Notes: a model not told the origin generated them from the sequence alone. 64,000 bases of DNA from CBDFLS01 sp965249185 (GCA_965249185.1 CBDFLS010000002.1:2062479-2126478), one strand, 5' to 3'; numbered from the stretch's first letter, positions 40,136 to 48,797 are shown. Made by a program: numbers and translations.

Positions 40136-42900
40136 TACCGAAGCTCCTGTCCCACCAGCTCCCGGAAGACCTCCTGGGCTGGGATGGCCTCGCCGGGGAT
40201 CTCCTCGGCGGTGTAGCTCTTCTCCGAGACCACGGCCCCGGCCTCGTCCTCCATGAGCTGTCTTGCCTCGATGGAGATGGAGAGGCTGTCCAGCCAGGCC
40301 ATGTAGAGCTCGGTGCGGAGCTTGGCCGCCTCGTCGGGAGTCAGGTCGAAGTAGTTGTTGTCCTCCATGTGGTCCAGGGCGTCCTTGTAGGGATTGGTGG
40401 AGTCGTCCTCGTCTTCATCCTCGTCGTCCTGGTCCTCGATGAGCTGGAGGTACTGCTCCGGCTCCGAGGGGATGTCGGAGTCCTCCGGCGGGTCGGGCAA
40501 TGCCTCGAATGGAGCGTCCGAGAGGATGGGGAAGGCGGTGGAGAGCACGTCCCGGTAGTGGCGCACCAGGGGCTCCTGCTCCGTCACCTCGGCCGAGGTG
40601 TAGGCGGGGATGACGACCTCCACGTCCACCTCCTGGGTCACCTCCTTGCCCTCCACCCACACGTCCTCGCTGACGTGCTGGCTCTGGCTCTGCCCCGGCA
40701 ACGTGACGGTCTCGCTGACCGCCTGGCTCTGGGTCTGGCCGGGGATGGTGACCGTCTCGCTGACGGTCGTCTGGTCGGTCTGTGCGGGAAGGGTGATCTC
40801 GGTGGTGGCGTAGGTGGACGCCTCATCCTCGGCGTAGCCGGTGGCGGTGCCCGAGGCCGTCCCTGATACATACTCCGATGCGTAGGTGGACGCCTCATCC
40901 TCGGCGTAGCCGTAGGCGGTGCCCGAGGCCGTCCCCGATACGTACTCCGATTCGTAGGAGTAGGCGGTCCCCGACGCATAGCTCGAAGCCTCGGTGGAGG
41001 CGTAGCCGTAGGCGGTTCCCGATGCGTAGCCTGACGCGGTCCCGGAGGCGTAGCCCGTCGCGCTGCCGCTGGCGTAACCGGTTGCCGTTCCCGATGCGTA
41101 GCCCGATGCGGCGCCGCTGGCATACCCAGAAGCCGTCTCCTGGGGCACCCATATATTGAAGCTCAGCCAGCCCAGGATGATGTTTGCCCAGTGACTGACG
41201 GCGGTGGTGAAGCCCCCGACGAGGGTGGAGACCCATGAACCGACCGTGGCCCAGACGGTGACGCCGACGATCCTGGAGACCCACGAGCCCACCGGCGTGG
41301 AGACCCATGAGCCCACCGCCGTGGAGAGCCATGAGCCCACCGTGGTCCAGACGCTGGCTCCGACGATGGCCGATAGCCACTTGCCCACGGTGCCCGAAAG
41401 CACCGCGCCGAGGACGGTCCACACCTCGGCGTTCACGACGGCCGAGAGCCACTTGCCCACGGTGCCCGAAAGCACCGCGCTCAGGATGGTCCACACCTCG
41501 GCGCTCACGATGGCCGATAGCCACTTGCCCACGGTTGCGGATATCCACCCGCCCACGGTGTGGGTGACGGCCCCCCAGGCGGCGCTCAGGGTTGCCGAGA
41601 GGGTGCGGACCACGGGTGAGAACCAGGCGCTCAGAGTGGCTGAAACCGTATGGACCACCGGGCCGAACCAGGCGCTCAGGGTCGAGCTCACCGTGTGATA
41701 GAAGCCCGCAAAGTGGCCTATGACGGGTATCCGCTCGATGAGGGACTGCTCCTCGTTGTGGGTGAGGTCCACCCTGCCCGGCAGGGGGATCACACGGGTC
41801 GACGTGATGTCCGCTCGAAGGGATACCTGGTGGACGCGGTCCTCCTGGGGAAGGGAGAAGTTGAAGGGCATGTCGCCGTCCCGGGCGAAGGCCAGGCCGG
41901 TGGTAGAACCGGCCGCCGAGACCGCCAGGTAGACCTCGCCGGTCACATCGGCGACGTCGGCATCCAGGAGCAGCTTCCGGCTCACCGCTGCCGCGGGGTC
42001 CGCCGGGTCGGTGAGGACAGTGGCTTCGACGACCTCCTCCGCCCGGCTGTTGCAGGCGCTGGAGAGGCGGCCCGTGACGTTGCCCAGCCGCCAACCCACC
42101 TCGGTCATGGAGAGGCCGCAGTCGGCGGTCTCCAGCCCTGGCAGGGGGTAGGGAAGGCTGCCCTGGTCCAGCACTCGGATGCCGCCGTTGCCCAGGGCGT
42201 CCCGCCAGGAGATGACGATGGCCTTGTGGTTTGCCGTGAGGGGGATGGTGTACTGCCGGGGCTCTCCCCGGTAGAGGACCCCCTGGGTGTAGAAGGGCCG
42301 GTAGCGGTCGTGGGTCTCGGTGGTGACCTGCACCTCCAGGGACGTTGCCGCACGAAGGGTCAGCTCGGCCTCGTTGCCCCGCACCCGCCACGCCTCGATG
42401 AAGAGCCGTTGGGGGTCGGGGCCGCTCGCCGGTCCAGCGGCAAGGGCCGCAGAAGGAGCGATGGAGGTCAGGATGACCATCACGGCCAGGAGGAGGCTCA
42501 GGCACTTGAAGGGGAGTCCCTTCAGCCGGAACCTCCACAGTCTGCGCCGTCCTTTCTTCTTTTGAGATTTGGGCTTGGGCGGCGTTGCTACCGGAGGGTT
42601 GAGCAGCGCGGTGACCTCTCCCTCGTACCGTTTGGGCGAAAGGGCGAAGCGGAGCAGGTCCAAGATCACTATGGGCAGCCCCCTCCCTCCGGGGCGCACG
42701 GCCACCATGGCCAGCCCCAGAAGGCCGACGGCGATGGCGGCGCCCAGACGGACGGCGCCGTCGGGGAGGAAGGCGGCCTGCTTCCATAGCCCGTAGGCCA
42801 ACCCGACGACCGCAGCGATGGCCACGATCTGGGGGAAGGTCAGGCCCAGCAGGACCTTGTCCTCCGTTTGCAGGTGAGTGGGTACTTCGTGTTCACGCAA
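40135..42900 (-). CDS. PrgI-like domain fused to giant repeat ectodomain
   Basis: A 921-residue protein. Residues about 1-105 resemble PrgI-family conjugation proteins (two membrane segments at about 23-40 and 50-68). A basic stretch (SQKKKGRRR) and a third hydrophobic segment (131-154) ending in SAALAAGP look like an internal signal peptide with a cleavage site. Then come a beta-rich domain (about 165-380), a Trp-rich amphipathic repeat region (about 390-580, units such as GTVGKWLSAVVNAEVWT), a low-complexity YASG repeat block (about 590-700), and an acidic, helical C-terminus. Probably a transfer-apparatus component displayed outside the cell; function unknown. Confidence 0.7.
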   Translation of the reverse strand: MREHEVPTHLQTEDKVLLGLTFPQIVAIAAVVGLAYGLWKQAAFLPDGAVRLGAAIAVGLLGLAMVAVRPGGRGLPIVILDLLRFALSPKRYEGEVTALLNPPVATPPKPKSQKKKGRRRLWRFRLKGLPFKCLSLLLAVMVILTSIAPSAALAAGPASGPDPQRLFIEAWRVRGNEAELTLRAATSLEVQVTTETHDRYRPFYTQGVLYRGEPRQYTIPLTANHKAIVISWRDALGNGGIRVLDQGSLPYPLPGLETADCGLSMTEVGWRLGNVTGRLSSACNSRAEEVVEATVLTDPADPAAAVSRKLLLDADVADVTGEVYLAVSAAGSTTGLAFARDGDMPFNFSLPQEDRVHQVSLRADITSTRVIPLPGRVDLTHNEEQSLIERIPVIGHFAGFYHTVSSTLSAWFGPVVHTVSATLSAWFSPVVRTLSATLSAAWGAVTHTVGGWISATVGKWLSAIVSAEVWTILSAVLSGTVGKWLSAVVNAEVWTVLGAVLSGTVGKWLSAIVGASVWTTVGSWLSTAVGSWVSTPVGSWVSRIVGVTVWATVGSWVSTLVGGFTTAVSHWANIILGWLSFNIWVPQETASGYASGAASGYASGTATGYASGSATGYASGTASGYASGTAYGYASTEASSYASGTAYSYESEYVSGTASGTAYGYAEDEASTYASEYVSGTASGTATGYAEDEASTYATTEITLPAQTDQTTVSETVTIPGQTQSQAVSETVTLPGQSQSQHVSEDVWVEGKEVTQEVDVEVVIPAYTSAEVTEQEPLVRHYRDVLSTAFPILSDAPFEALPDPPEDSDIPSEPEQYLQLIEDQDDEDEDEDDSTNPYKDALDHMEDNNYFDLTPDEAAKLRTELYMAWLDSLSISIEARQLMEDEAGAVVSEKSYTAEEIPGEAIPAQEVFRELVGQELR
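40800..41130. repeat. YASG-encoding degenerate 24-bp repeats
   Basis: On the minus strand, TASGYASG, TATGYASG and SATGYASG type 8-residue units are repeated, followed by two longer copies containing SGTASGTA and AEDEASTYA. All lie inside the 921-residue protein gene. Confidence 0.8.
41376..41544. repeat. 72-bp tandem repeat in the transfer-protein gene
   Basis: Near-identical units begin at 41376, 41448 and 41520 and encode the 24-residue Trp-containing amphipathic repeat. Shorter VGSW units continue on the left and LSAWF units on the right. Confidence 0.85.
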
Positions 42901-42913
42901 GGGCGTACACCTC

Positions 42914-43201
42914 CTAAGGCGAGTTGCCGGACGGGTTGCTCGGGTTGGGCAATTCGGGGGTCACGGGACTGCCGATGGCGGCGTTGATGATGAGGTTCAT
43001 CACGCCATAGGCCAGCAGCGCCAGCACCACCCCGGCCAGGGCCGTGAACATGGCGCTCTTGCCCCGCTCCATCTGGTGGGGCGCGCCGGAGGCGGAGAGG
43101 TACAGGAAGGACCCGTAGATGAAGAACCCTGTGCCGACGACACCCACCATCGCTAACAAGATGCCCACGATGTTGGATACCGTCTGAATCAGATCGCTCA
43201 T
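42914..43201 (-). CDS. Small pilin-like (VirB2/TrbC-type) membrane protein
   Basis: A 95-residue protein with two membrane segments (about 9-35 and 48-75), a short basic loop (QMERGKSAM) and a Pro/Asn-rich tail. Similar in layout to the 39734-40135 product, so there may be two pilin-like subunits. It lies 13 bp upstream of the 921-residue gene. Confidence 0.6.
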   Translation of the reverse strand: MSDLIQTVSNIVGILLAMVGVVGTGFFIYGSFLYLSASGAPHQMERGKSAMFTALAGVVLALLAYGVMNLIINAAIGSPVTPELPNPSNPSGNSP

Positions 43202-43243
43202 GCGAATACCTCCTTCTGATTGCTTGTTATTTGAGTTGTCGAG

Positions 43244-44230
43244 CTACTCGTTCATGCTGCGGGGAGGCATCCCCGCCGACGTGTTGCCCGTCGATGCTTC
43301 GCCTCCGCCGCCGCCCTTGGCGAGGCCCGCCGCAGCAGGGAGCCAGCTTCCAACGCCGCCCCCACTGCCTGCTGCCCCGGCCTTCATCGCTCCGGCAGCC
43401 GACATAGCGCCGGTTGCCATGCCCGCCGCGTGCATCATCCTGGGCAGGGCCATGAGCATGGATGCCCCGTAGTGGAGGGTGCGCAGCCAGGCGTCGAACA
43501 CCCCGGTGGTGCCAAGCATCGAGGGGACCCGGGTGGTCAGGTAGACGAAGGCGATGCTCATCAACAGCTGCCACAGGAAGTCGTTGACCGGCTGGCCTGC
43601 ACCGATGGAGGCGAAGTCGTCCAGGAAGGCGATGGCCAGGGCCAGGGCGACCAGCTGGACCGACTGCTGAAACACCGTCACCAGGAAGGTCTTCAGCCAG
43701 TAGCGGCCCCACCCGGCGGTCATGGGCAGGACCCACAGCCCCAACGCCACGGGAGCCAGCACCAGCAGCAGGTCGATGAGGGCGAGGCGGATGATGAATT
43801 GGCCGATCACGTAGAGGATGAAGAAGCCGTAGACCAGGTAGAGCAAGGCCAGCGCCAACGCCAGACCCGTGTTACCCACCTGGATGGCCTGGAGGAACAC
43901 GTCCAGGGGCGCTCTCAGCAGGTCTCCCGCCGTCACCTCCAACGAGACGGCCACGAACCGGGATATGCTGTCGGCCAGGTCGATGATGAAGGAGCCCCAC
44001 CACAGAGAGGTGGAGGCGGCGACCACGGCGATCATCAACCGGGGCACCAACTCCCTCCAGCCGAAGTCGTGACCCCCCAGGTGCTCCCGGAAGATCATGG
44101 TGATGCCCGCCCACGCCAGGATGACCCCCAGGCCCGCAGCCACGACGACCCACACCACCATCCAGGCTTGCTGGACGGCTTCGTGCAGGTAGGTCAAATT
44201 GGGCGGGGTGCCGGTGAGGATGTCGGTCAT
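43244..44230 (-). CDS. VirB6/TrbL-like conjugal transfer membrane protein
   Basis: A 328-residue polytopic protein with about six to seven membrane segments between residues 20 and 250, followed by a Gly/Ala-rich tail (about 260-328). This matches TrbL/VirB6 inner-membrane channel proteins. ATG 44230 was chosen because the GGGGG ribosome site sits 9 nt upstream; it starts 14 bp after the previous stop. Confidence 0.75.
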   Translation of the reverse strand: MTDILTGTPPNLTYLHEAVQQAWMVVWVVVAAGLGVILAWAGITMIFREHLGGHDFGWRELVPRLMIAVVAASTSLWWGSFIIDLADSISRFVAVSLEVTAGDLLRAPLDVFLQAIQVGNTGLALALALLYLVYGFFILYVIGQFIIRLALIDLLLVLAPVALGLWVLPMTAGWGRYWLKTFLVTVFQQSVQLVALALAIAFLDDFASIGAGQPVNDFLWQLLMSIAFVYLTTRVPSMLGTTGVFDAWLRTLHYGASMLMALPRMMHAAGMATGAMSAAGAMKAGAAGSGGGVGSWLPAAAGLAKGGGGGEASTGNTSAGMPPRSMNE

Positions 44231-44244
44231 GTGTTGCATTCCCC

Positions 44245-44844
44245 CTAGCAGTTGGCCGGGTCCGAGCCGGTGATCTTGCTCAGGACGCTGCACAGGATTC
44301 CGTGGATGCCCTCCACCACCCAACCCGCAAATGCCTTGGCCCAGCGGGACGGGTTCAGAGCGTTCAGCACCCTGTCCCACAACCCCGAACCTTCATGGGC
44401 GGGGATGATGACCTCGAAGTCGTGGAGCTCATACTCGTGGAAGACGTACAGGACCAGGGTGTACGCCCTGTCCGGCTCCAGCTCGGGCTGCTCGTCGTAC
44501 TCGGGGTAGTCGATGTCGTACTCCCAGCCCCGGTCCTTCTCCTTGGGGTCGTCCTGGATGAAGTAGAGGGCGGTAAGCCACTCGCCGGTCACCGGGTCCT
44601 TGACCCCGTAGCCTGCCCAGGTGGGGTTCGCGCTGAAGATGGGCTTGGCCTCGAAGTCGCCGTCGTCGTGGCGCTTGATGAACTCCTCGTCCTCGTTGAC
44701 CAGGGTCAGCGCGCTCTGCTGTAGGGGTGCGGCCAACGCCAGGTTGCTTGCGGGGGTGGCCACGACAAGGACCATGAACAGCGCCATGCCTATCAAGGCC
44801 AGCCGCATCGCCTTTATGGATTTCAGGGTCGATCTCAGTGCCAT
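44245..44844 (-). CDS. Exported protein, first gene of transfer operon
   Basis: A 199-residue protein with a signal peptide (basic n-region, hydrophobic 14-37, LALAAP cleavage), an acidic soluble domain rich in Asp, Glu and Tyr (EYDIDYPEYDEQPEL), and a C-terminal amphipathic segment. No family recognised. It leads the leftward conjugation operon and may be an extracytoplasmic part of the transfer apparatus. Confidence 0.65.
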   Translation of the reverse strand: MALRSTLKSIKAMRLALIGMALFMVLVVATPASNLALAAPLQQSALTLVNEDEEFIKRHDDGDFEAKPIFSANPTWAGYGVKDPVTGEWLTALYFIQDDPKEKDRGWEYDIDYPEYDEQPELEPDRAYTLVLYVFHEYELHDFEVIIPAHEGSGLWDRVLNALNPSRWAKAFAGWVVEGIHGILCSVLSKITGSDPANC

Positions 44845-44886
44845 CTCGTCACCTCCTTTGGATTGATGGAAGGTTTTCCTTCAATC

Positions 44887-44955
44887 GAGTCTGACGACTC
44901 GGAGGGCGGGACATAATCCCTTGAAAGGGAGGGCGCGCTCACCCTCCCTTTCAAG
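44887..44955. repeat. Inverted repeats between transfer and DNA-processing operons (oriT candidate)
   Basis: A perfect 14-bp inverted repeat (44920-44933 with 44942-44955, 8-nt loop) lies beside a smaller GAGTC-TGAC-GACTC hairpin (44887-44900), in the gap between the two divergent operons. This could be the transfer origin, or a terminator/attenuator for the leftward operon's leader. Confidence 0.4.
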
Positions 44956-45018
44956 CCCTGACGTTTCCAGGGGCCTTCGTGGTGTGATGGACGTGTACAG
45001 AGATTTGAGTTTGTTCCA

Positions 45019-45216
45019 AAAAGGGAAGTCGGGGTCCTGAGCAAGCTAATTCGGGGAGAAAACACCCCCTATAGGACCATCTCAGCAAGCACTTTGTGTC
45101 CAGAGCGGGTTCCAGGGGGTGGTGCCAGGACGGGCTAGGGAAACTTCCCGAAAAGGAAGTGCCGATTTGTGAGCCGACTTCCCTTTCGTCGTGGAGAAGT
45201 TTCCTTTTTCGGAAGT
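45019..45216. promoter_or_regulatory. Repeated ACTTCC/GGAAGT operator-like sites
   Basis: At least four copies of a GGGAAGT/ACTTCCC-type motif precede the HTH gene: near 45022, a full palindrome ACTTCCCGAAAAGGAAGT near 45143, near 45178, and an ACTTCCGAAAAAGGAAACTT copy on the minus strand near 45197-45216. The repetition suggests binding sites for the downstream HTH protein. Confidence 0.55.
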
Positions 45217-45231
45217 GGGAGTGAGGGACCG

Positions 45232-46059
45232 ATGAAAGAGAGGGCTGTAGCGATGGAAAAGACGAGGAGCCTGGAGAACCTGCACGAGTTGCGGCTCATG
45301 GCGCTGCTGCTCGACGTGATACGCGAGAAAGGGCGCATGGAAGCGGCGGACCGCCTGGGCGTCAACTACAAGACCCTGGCTAGAGCCGTGGAGACCGGCA
45401 GCCTTTCGCCGCGCATGAGCCATGCGTTGGATCGTTTGCTCCTGTCCAGGGAGTCCAAAGCTATGGCCGCGCAGCAGGAACGCATCGCAGCTCTGGAGGG
45501 GCGGGTGGAGGGCCTGGAACAGAAGATCAAGAGCAGTCTCGGCAAGGTGCCAGCCTTCGTCGAGGGCCAGGTGAAGGCCCTGGGAGAGGAGCACACCAGG
45601 GCTCTGCGCCAGTTGGAGCGACGGGTGGCTGAGGTCGGGGCCGGGCAGGGGTCGGGGAGCGGGGCTATTGCGGTTCGCAAGCCGGTTGGTAATACCACGT
45701 TTCGGCGGAAGTATCCCGAGCTGGTGACCCGTGAACCTGCGCCAGACGACGAGGAGGTCTTCGGTGCGGCGTGGCCGCTGATCGACGAGTGGCGAAGGCT
45801 CAGGGAAGGCCATCCCAACGACGGCAGGAGCCTGTCGTGGCTGGTGACGGAGGAGCGCATCCTGAATCTGGAGCTGGCTATGGCCGAGGAGCACGGGCTG
45901 ACCCTGCCGCCCGAGACCCAGCCGCTCGCGGGGGTGTGGAGGAACGGGCAGCGACGCTCGATAGAAGCGGCCCTGAGCGACACCCGGTGGGCGCGGACCA
46001 GGAGGGAGCGGCTCAGGTGGGTGCGGCGGTTCTTCACCCTGGGACTGTGGTGGAAGTAG
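45232..46059 (+). CDS. HTH and coiled-coil protein, operon regulator candidate
   Basis: A 275-residue protein: N-terminal helix-turn-helix (about 14-70: LMALLLDVIREKGRMEAADRLG, NYKTLARAVETG), coiled coil (about 80-140, AALEGRVEGLEQKI), then a basic C-terminal domain rich in Trp and Arg (TRRERLRWVRRFF). GAGGG precedes ATG 45232; ATG 45253 is an alternative. It heads the rightward operon directly after repeated palindromes, so autoregulation or partition-like binding is plausible (inference). Confidence 0.65.
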   Translation: MKERAVAMEKTRSLENLHELRLMALLLDVIREKGRMEAADRLGVNYKTLARAVETGSLSPRMSHALDRLLLSRESKAMAAQQERIAALEGRVEGLEQKIKSSLGKVPAFVEGQVKALGEEHTRALRQLERRVAEVGAGQGSGSGAIAVRKPVGNTTFRRKYPELVTREPAPDDEEVFGAAWPLIDEWRRLREGHPNDGRSLSWLVTEERILNLELAMAEEHGLTLPPETQPLAGVWRNGQRRSIEAALSDTRWARTRRERLRWVRRFFTLGLWWK

Positions 46060-46792
46060 GCGCTGCGTCATCTCCGCACGATGTTTGCTGCATGAGAGCA
46101 AGTGATGTGGGTGGTAAGGCCCAAAAGGTATTGCCAAAGGGGAGATGGGGCGTAATACTGAGATTGTTATCAGGTTTTTCCAGTGTTTCTTTGCCTTAGA
46201 AACCTGGGGGTCCTTTCCCTGAGCCCGGGATGTACCAGAGGGATCGAGCCAGGCTCTCCCAACGGTCGCCCAAGAGGGATGCTTCCACAAAGGCCGGAGT
46301 GCGTCCTGCGTTTCGACCTTTCGATACGACGGTTGGAGTGCCCCATGCCCTCTGACCGTCCCCCCATGCCTGCGGCATAGCTCTTCAGACAGCTAGGCCG
46401 CAGCTTCGACACGCGCCGGTCTGCCATTTGCATCGCAGGCTGGCCGCTTCGCGTCACCGCAGCCTCCCCAGAGTCGGTACGCCATATAGACCCTGGTCGA
46501 GCTGTGCCCTTTTACACCCGCGTCTGTTCCGTGACCACGTCGTAGGGCAGCCGCGCCGCGTCTTCGTAGCTCCCCAGAACTCGCGTTGCGGCGAAGAGAC
46601 CCTGGCCGAGCTGCGTCTTTTCCACCCTGGCCCCTCTGCGTTCGATGCGCGGACCAGGCCGGGGACAAGTCATGCTGCGTTCACGTGAGGCATCCCACCG
46701 TGGGCGGAGTGTGTCCATCAACAGTCAACCCAGTAGCGAAGACCCGCGCCACGGATGCCGGTGCGGGCAACAGACATAAGAAGGAGGTGCGC
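46060..46792. other. 730-bp gene-poor region with diverged direct repeats
   Basis: No convincing full gene. Two imperfect direct repeats share AGACCCTGGYCGAGCTGYG (near 46490 and 46598). On the minus strand the right copy lies in a 53-codon frame from ATG 46673 (VEKTQLGQGLFAATRVLGSY), and the left copy is a decayed version with a stop. It may be a gene remnant or a structured leader for the downstream genes. Confidence 0.35.
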
Positions 46793-47062
46793 ATGCACAT
46801 CAAGGAACGGGTTCCACGGGTCCTGGCCGCCGTCGCCGGGACCGCAAGAGCCATGCGGCGGCACAAGCGGAGGACGCTGGCGGCAGGCGTGGCGTTGCTC
46901 CTGGTAATGCCCCTGTTGACCGGTTCAGGCGTTGACGCCTTCACCGTCAACGCTCTGGCCCTTGGATGCGGAGCGTTGATGCTCCGGCGGTTCATGGGCG
47001 CAAGGAACAGGAAACAGGCGATACAAGCACTACGGCAATCGAAAGTAGAAAGGAGGTCATGA
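46793..47062 (+). CDS. Small membrane protein of element
   Basis: An 89-residue protein with a basic N-terminus and one or two membrane segments (about 31-50 and 51-66). ATG 46793 has a near-ideal AAGGAGGTGCGC site. Its stop overlaps the next start. No family recognised. Confidence 0.65.
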   Translation: MHIKERVPRVLAAVAGTARAMRRHKRRTLAAGVALLLVMPLLTGSGVDAFTVNALALGCGALMLRRFMGARNRKQAIQALRQSKVERRS

Positions 47063-47529
47063 TGACAACGGCAGTGATGAACAACAGAACGATGGTAGTG
47101 GGTGAAAGGCCCAGGCGCAGTCTGGAGGAGCTGGTGGACCGGGTGATGGATGCCCTCTTTGCCAGCAACCATGAGCAGCCCCAGGAGACCGTGGCCCGGA
47201 GGGTCCACGACGCACGGCGGCTGCGGAAGGCGGGGAACCTCGACGGTGCGTTGACGCTCATAGCCGACCTGGACACCGCCACGGCGGATGTGCGCGAGGC
47301 GCGTTGGGCCTTCGCCGAGTGGCAGGACCTGGTGCGACGACGGTTCGGGCAAAGCGAGACCCTAGTGTACAGCCAGGGCGCTGGCAGAGCTGCGGCGCTC
47401 GCTCCCCACGGCGACGGGACCGTGAAAGTCCTGGCTGTGCTGGGGATGGGGTGGCAGCCGGGCAAGGTGGTCTCCGCGAGGAGCCTGCGGGGCCTGAAGC
47501 CCCTGAAAGGAGGTAGGTCATGGTCGTAG
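47062..47529 (+). CDS. Hypothetical protein of element
   Basis: A 155-residue soluble protein; the N-terminal half is helical (LEELVDRVMDALFA ... RRVHDARRLRKAGNLDGALTLIADLD, a TPR-like helical pair). AAAGGAGG lies directly upstream; ATG 47059 is an in-frame alternative. It overlaps the primase-like gene by 10 bp. No function assigned. Confidence 0.6.
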   Translation: MTTAVMNNRTMVVGERPRRSLEELVDRVMDALFASNHEQPQETVARRVHDARRLRKAGNLDGALTLIADLDTATADVREARWAFAEWQDLVRRRFGQSETLVYSQGAGRAAALAPHGDGTVKVLAVLGMGWQPGKVVSARSLRGLKPLKGGRSWS

Positions 47530-48578
47530 CCAACACACAGGTTGACCTGGCGGCCCTCAAGAGCCGCCATTCCTTGGCCGACGTGGTGGAGGCGTCGGGC
47601 GTGCAGCTGAGGGGAAGGGGCCGCGTCCGTCAGGGCGTCTGCCCCTTCCACCAGGAGTCGGAAGGCAGCTTTACGGTGTACGCCGACACGTCCAGGTTTT
47701 ACTGCTTCGGCTGTGGAGTTGGTGGGGACGTGCTGGACTTTATCCAGCGGGCCGAGGGCCTCACCCTGCCCGAGGCGATACAGAGGCTGGGTGGTGGGAC
47801 TGGGCTGGCTCCCAGCCCAGCCGTCCGGTCGAGGACACAGGCCGCGCCACGGCGTACCGCTGCTCCCGTGGTTCCCCAGCGGGACCCGGCGGCGCTGTCG
47901 GCGGCAACGAGGTTCTACCTCCGGTCCATGCTGCGCAGCAGTGAGGCGCGTGAGTATCTGGGCTCCAGGGGCATCAGCTTCGATACCGCCTGCCGCCTGG
48001 GTCTTGGCTTCGCGCCGGGGGACGGGCTGCGCCAGTACCTTGGCGCCGCCGGATTCGGCGGCGAGCGGATACGGGCGTCGGGCTTGTTCACCGAGCGGGG
48101 CGAGCGGTTCGCAGGGATGGTGGTGGTTCCCGACCTGGCCTCGGGCCGCGCCCGCTGGCTTGTGGGCCGGGCCATTGACCCGGAGCGGACGCCGAGGTTT
48201 CAGGCGCTGCCCGGACCCAAGCCGGTGCTTGGACTTGGGCGGCTTGGCCTTGCGCCGTCTTGGGTGGTCCTTACTGAAGGGGTGTTCGACTGGCTTGCCC
48301 TTGAGCAGTGGGGCCTCCCCGCCTGCGCAGCCCTGGGGACACAGGGCATGGAGCGGGTGGCAGGTAGCTTGCTTGCCTTCCCTCGCGTGTTCCTCGCCTT
48401 CGACTCAGACGATGCGGGCCGCGAGGCCGCCGAGCGGCTTGAAAGCTTGCTTGGACGGCGCGCCGCCACGGTGCGCTTGTTTGGGGTGGCCGCTGACGTG
48501 GCCGAGCTCGCCACGACGCCCCACGGACAGACCACGTTCCGGGGCTTGCTTGCACGGGCATCCCGCACCGTTAGGTAG
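47520..48578 (+). CDS. DnaG-like primase: CHC2 zinc finger plus Toprim
   Basis: A 352-residue protein. The zinc finger uses C41, H44, C62 and C65 (CPFH ... YCFGC). A linker of about 50 residues follows, then a catalytic region ending in a Toprim domain (LTEGVFDWLAL with Glu; FDSDDAGREAAE with the Asp pair). It is shorter than chromosomal DnaG (about 600) and lacks the C-terminal helicase-binding domain. It would prime replication or the complementary strand after transfer. AAAGGAGG precedes ATG 47520. Confidence 0.88.
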   Translation: MVVANTQVDLAALKSRHSLADVVEASGVQLRGRGRVRQGVCPFHQESEGSFTVYADTSRFYCFGCGVGGDVLDFIQRAEGLTLPEAIQRLGGGTGLAPSPAVRSRTQAAPRRTAAPVVPQRDPAALSAATRFYLRSMLRSSEAREYLGSRGISFDTACRLGLGFAPGDGLRQYLGAAGFGGERIRASGLFTERGERFAGMVVVPDLASGRARWLVGRAIDPERTPRFQALPGPKPVLGLGRLGLAPSWVVLTEGVFDWLALEQWGLPACAALGTQGMERVAGSLLAFPRVFLAFDSDDAGREAAERLESLLGRRAATVRLFGVAADVAELATTPHGQTTFRGLLARASRTVR

Positions 48579-48797
48579 CACACAGTTCCCCTTCGACACG
48601 GGCCTCCCGCCCGCTCTTGTGCCCACGCCGCCCGCCGTCTTGCAGGCTCCGTGCCTGCGCCATCGACCCCCCTACAGCATTACCCAAGGAGGCGCTATGC
48701 CCAATGAATGACGGGGCTTGCCCCGCCTACGGGCTCCCCATAGGGGCAACCTGCACCGACCAGAGAAACAGCAGAGACATCACAAAGGAGAAGCACA
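48579..48797 (+). promoter_or_regulatory. Leader with mini-ORF and hairpins
   Basis: A strong AAGGAGGCGCT site precedes ATG CCC AAT GAA TGA (48697-48711), a four-codon ORF. This is followed by a CGGGG-CTTG-CCCCG hairpin (48712-48725) and a CCCC/GGGG hairpin, before the rad52-like gene. Possibly a decayed gene start or a translated leader. Confidence 0.35.

Noticed and set aside
40800..41544. Possible CRISPR-like array
   Set aside because: The repeats are in-frame protein repeats without spacers of constant length. No CRISPR or cas operon is present; the Cas4-like nuclease belongs to the recombination operon.
41650..42789. 379-codon plus-strand ORF opposite the transfer-protein gene
   Set aside because: Shadow frame of high-GC coding DNA; no ribosome site and no protein-like pattern.
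46428..46688. 86-codon plus-strand ORF in the gene-poor block
   Set aside because: Low-complexity His/Arg composition and no ribosome site; the minus strand frame is at least as plausible.
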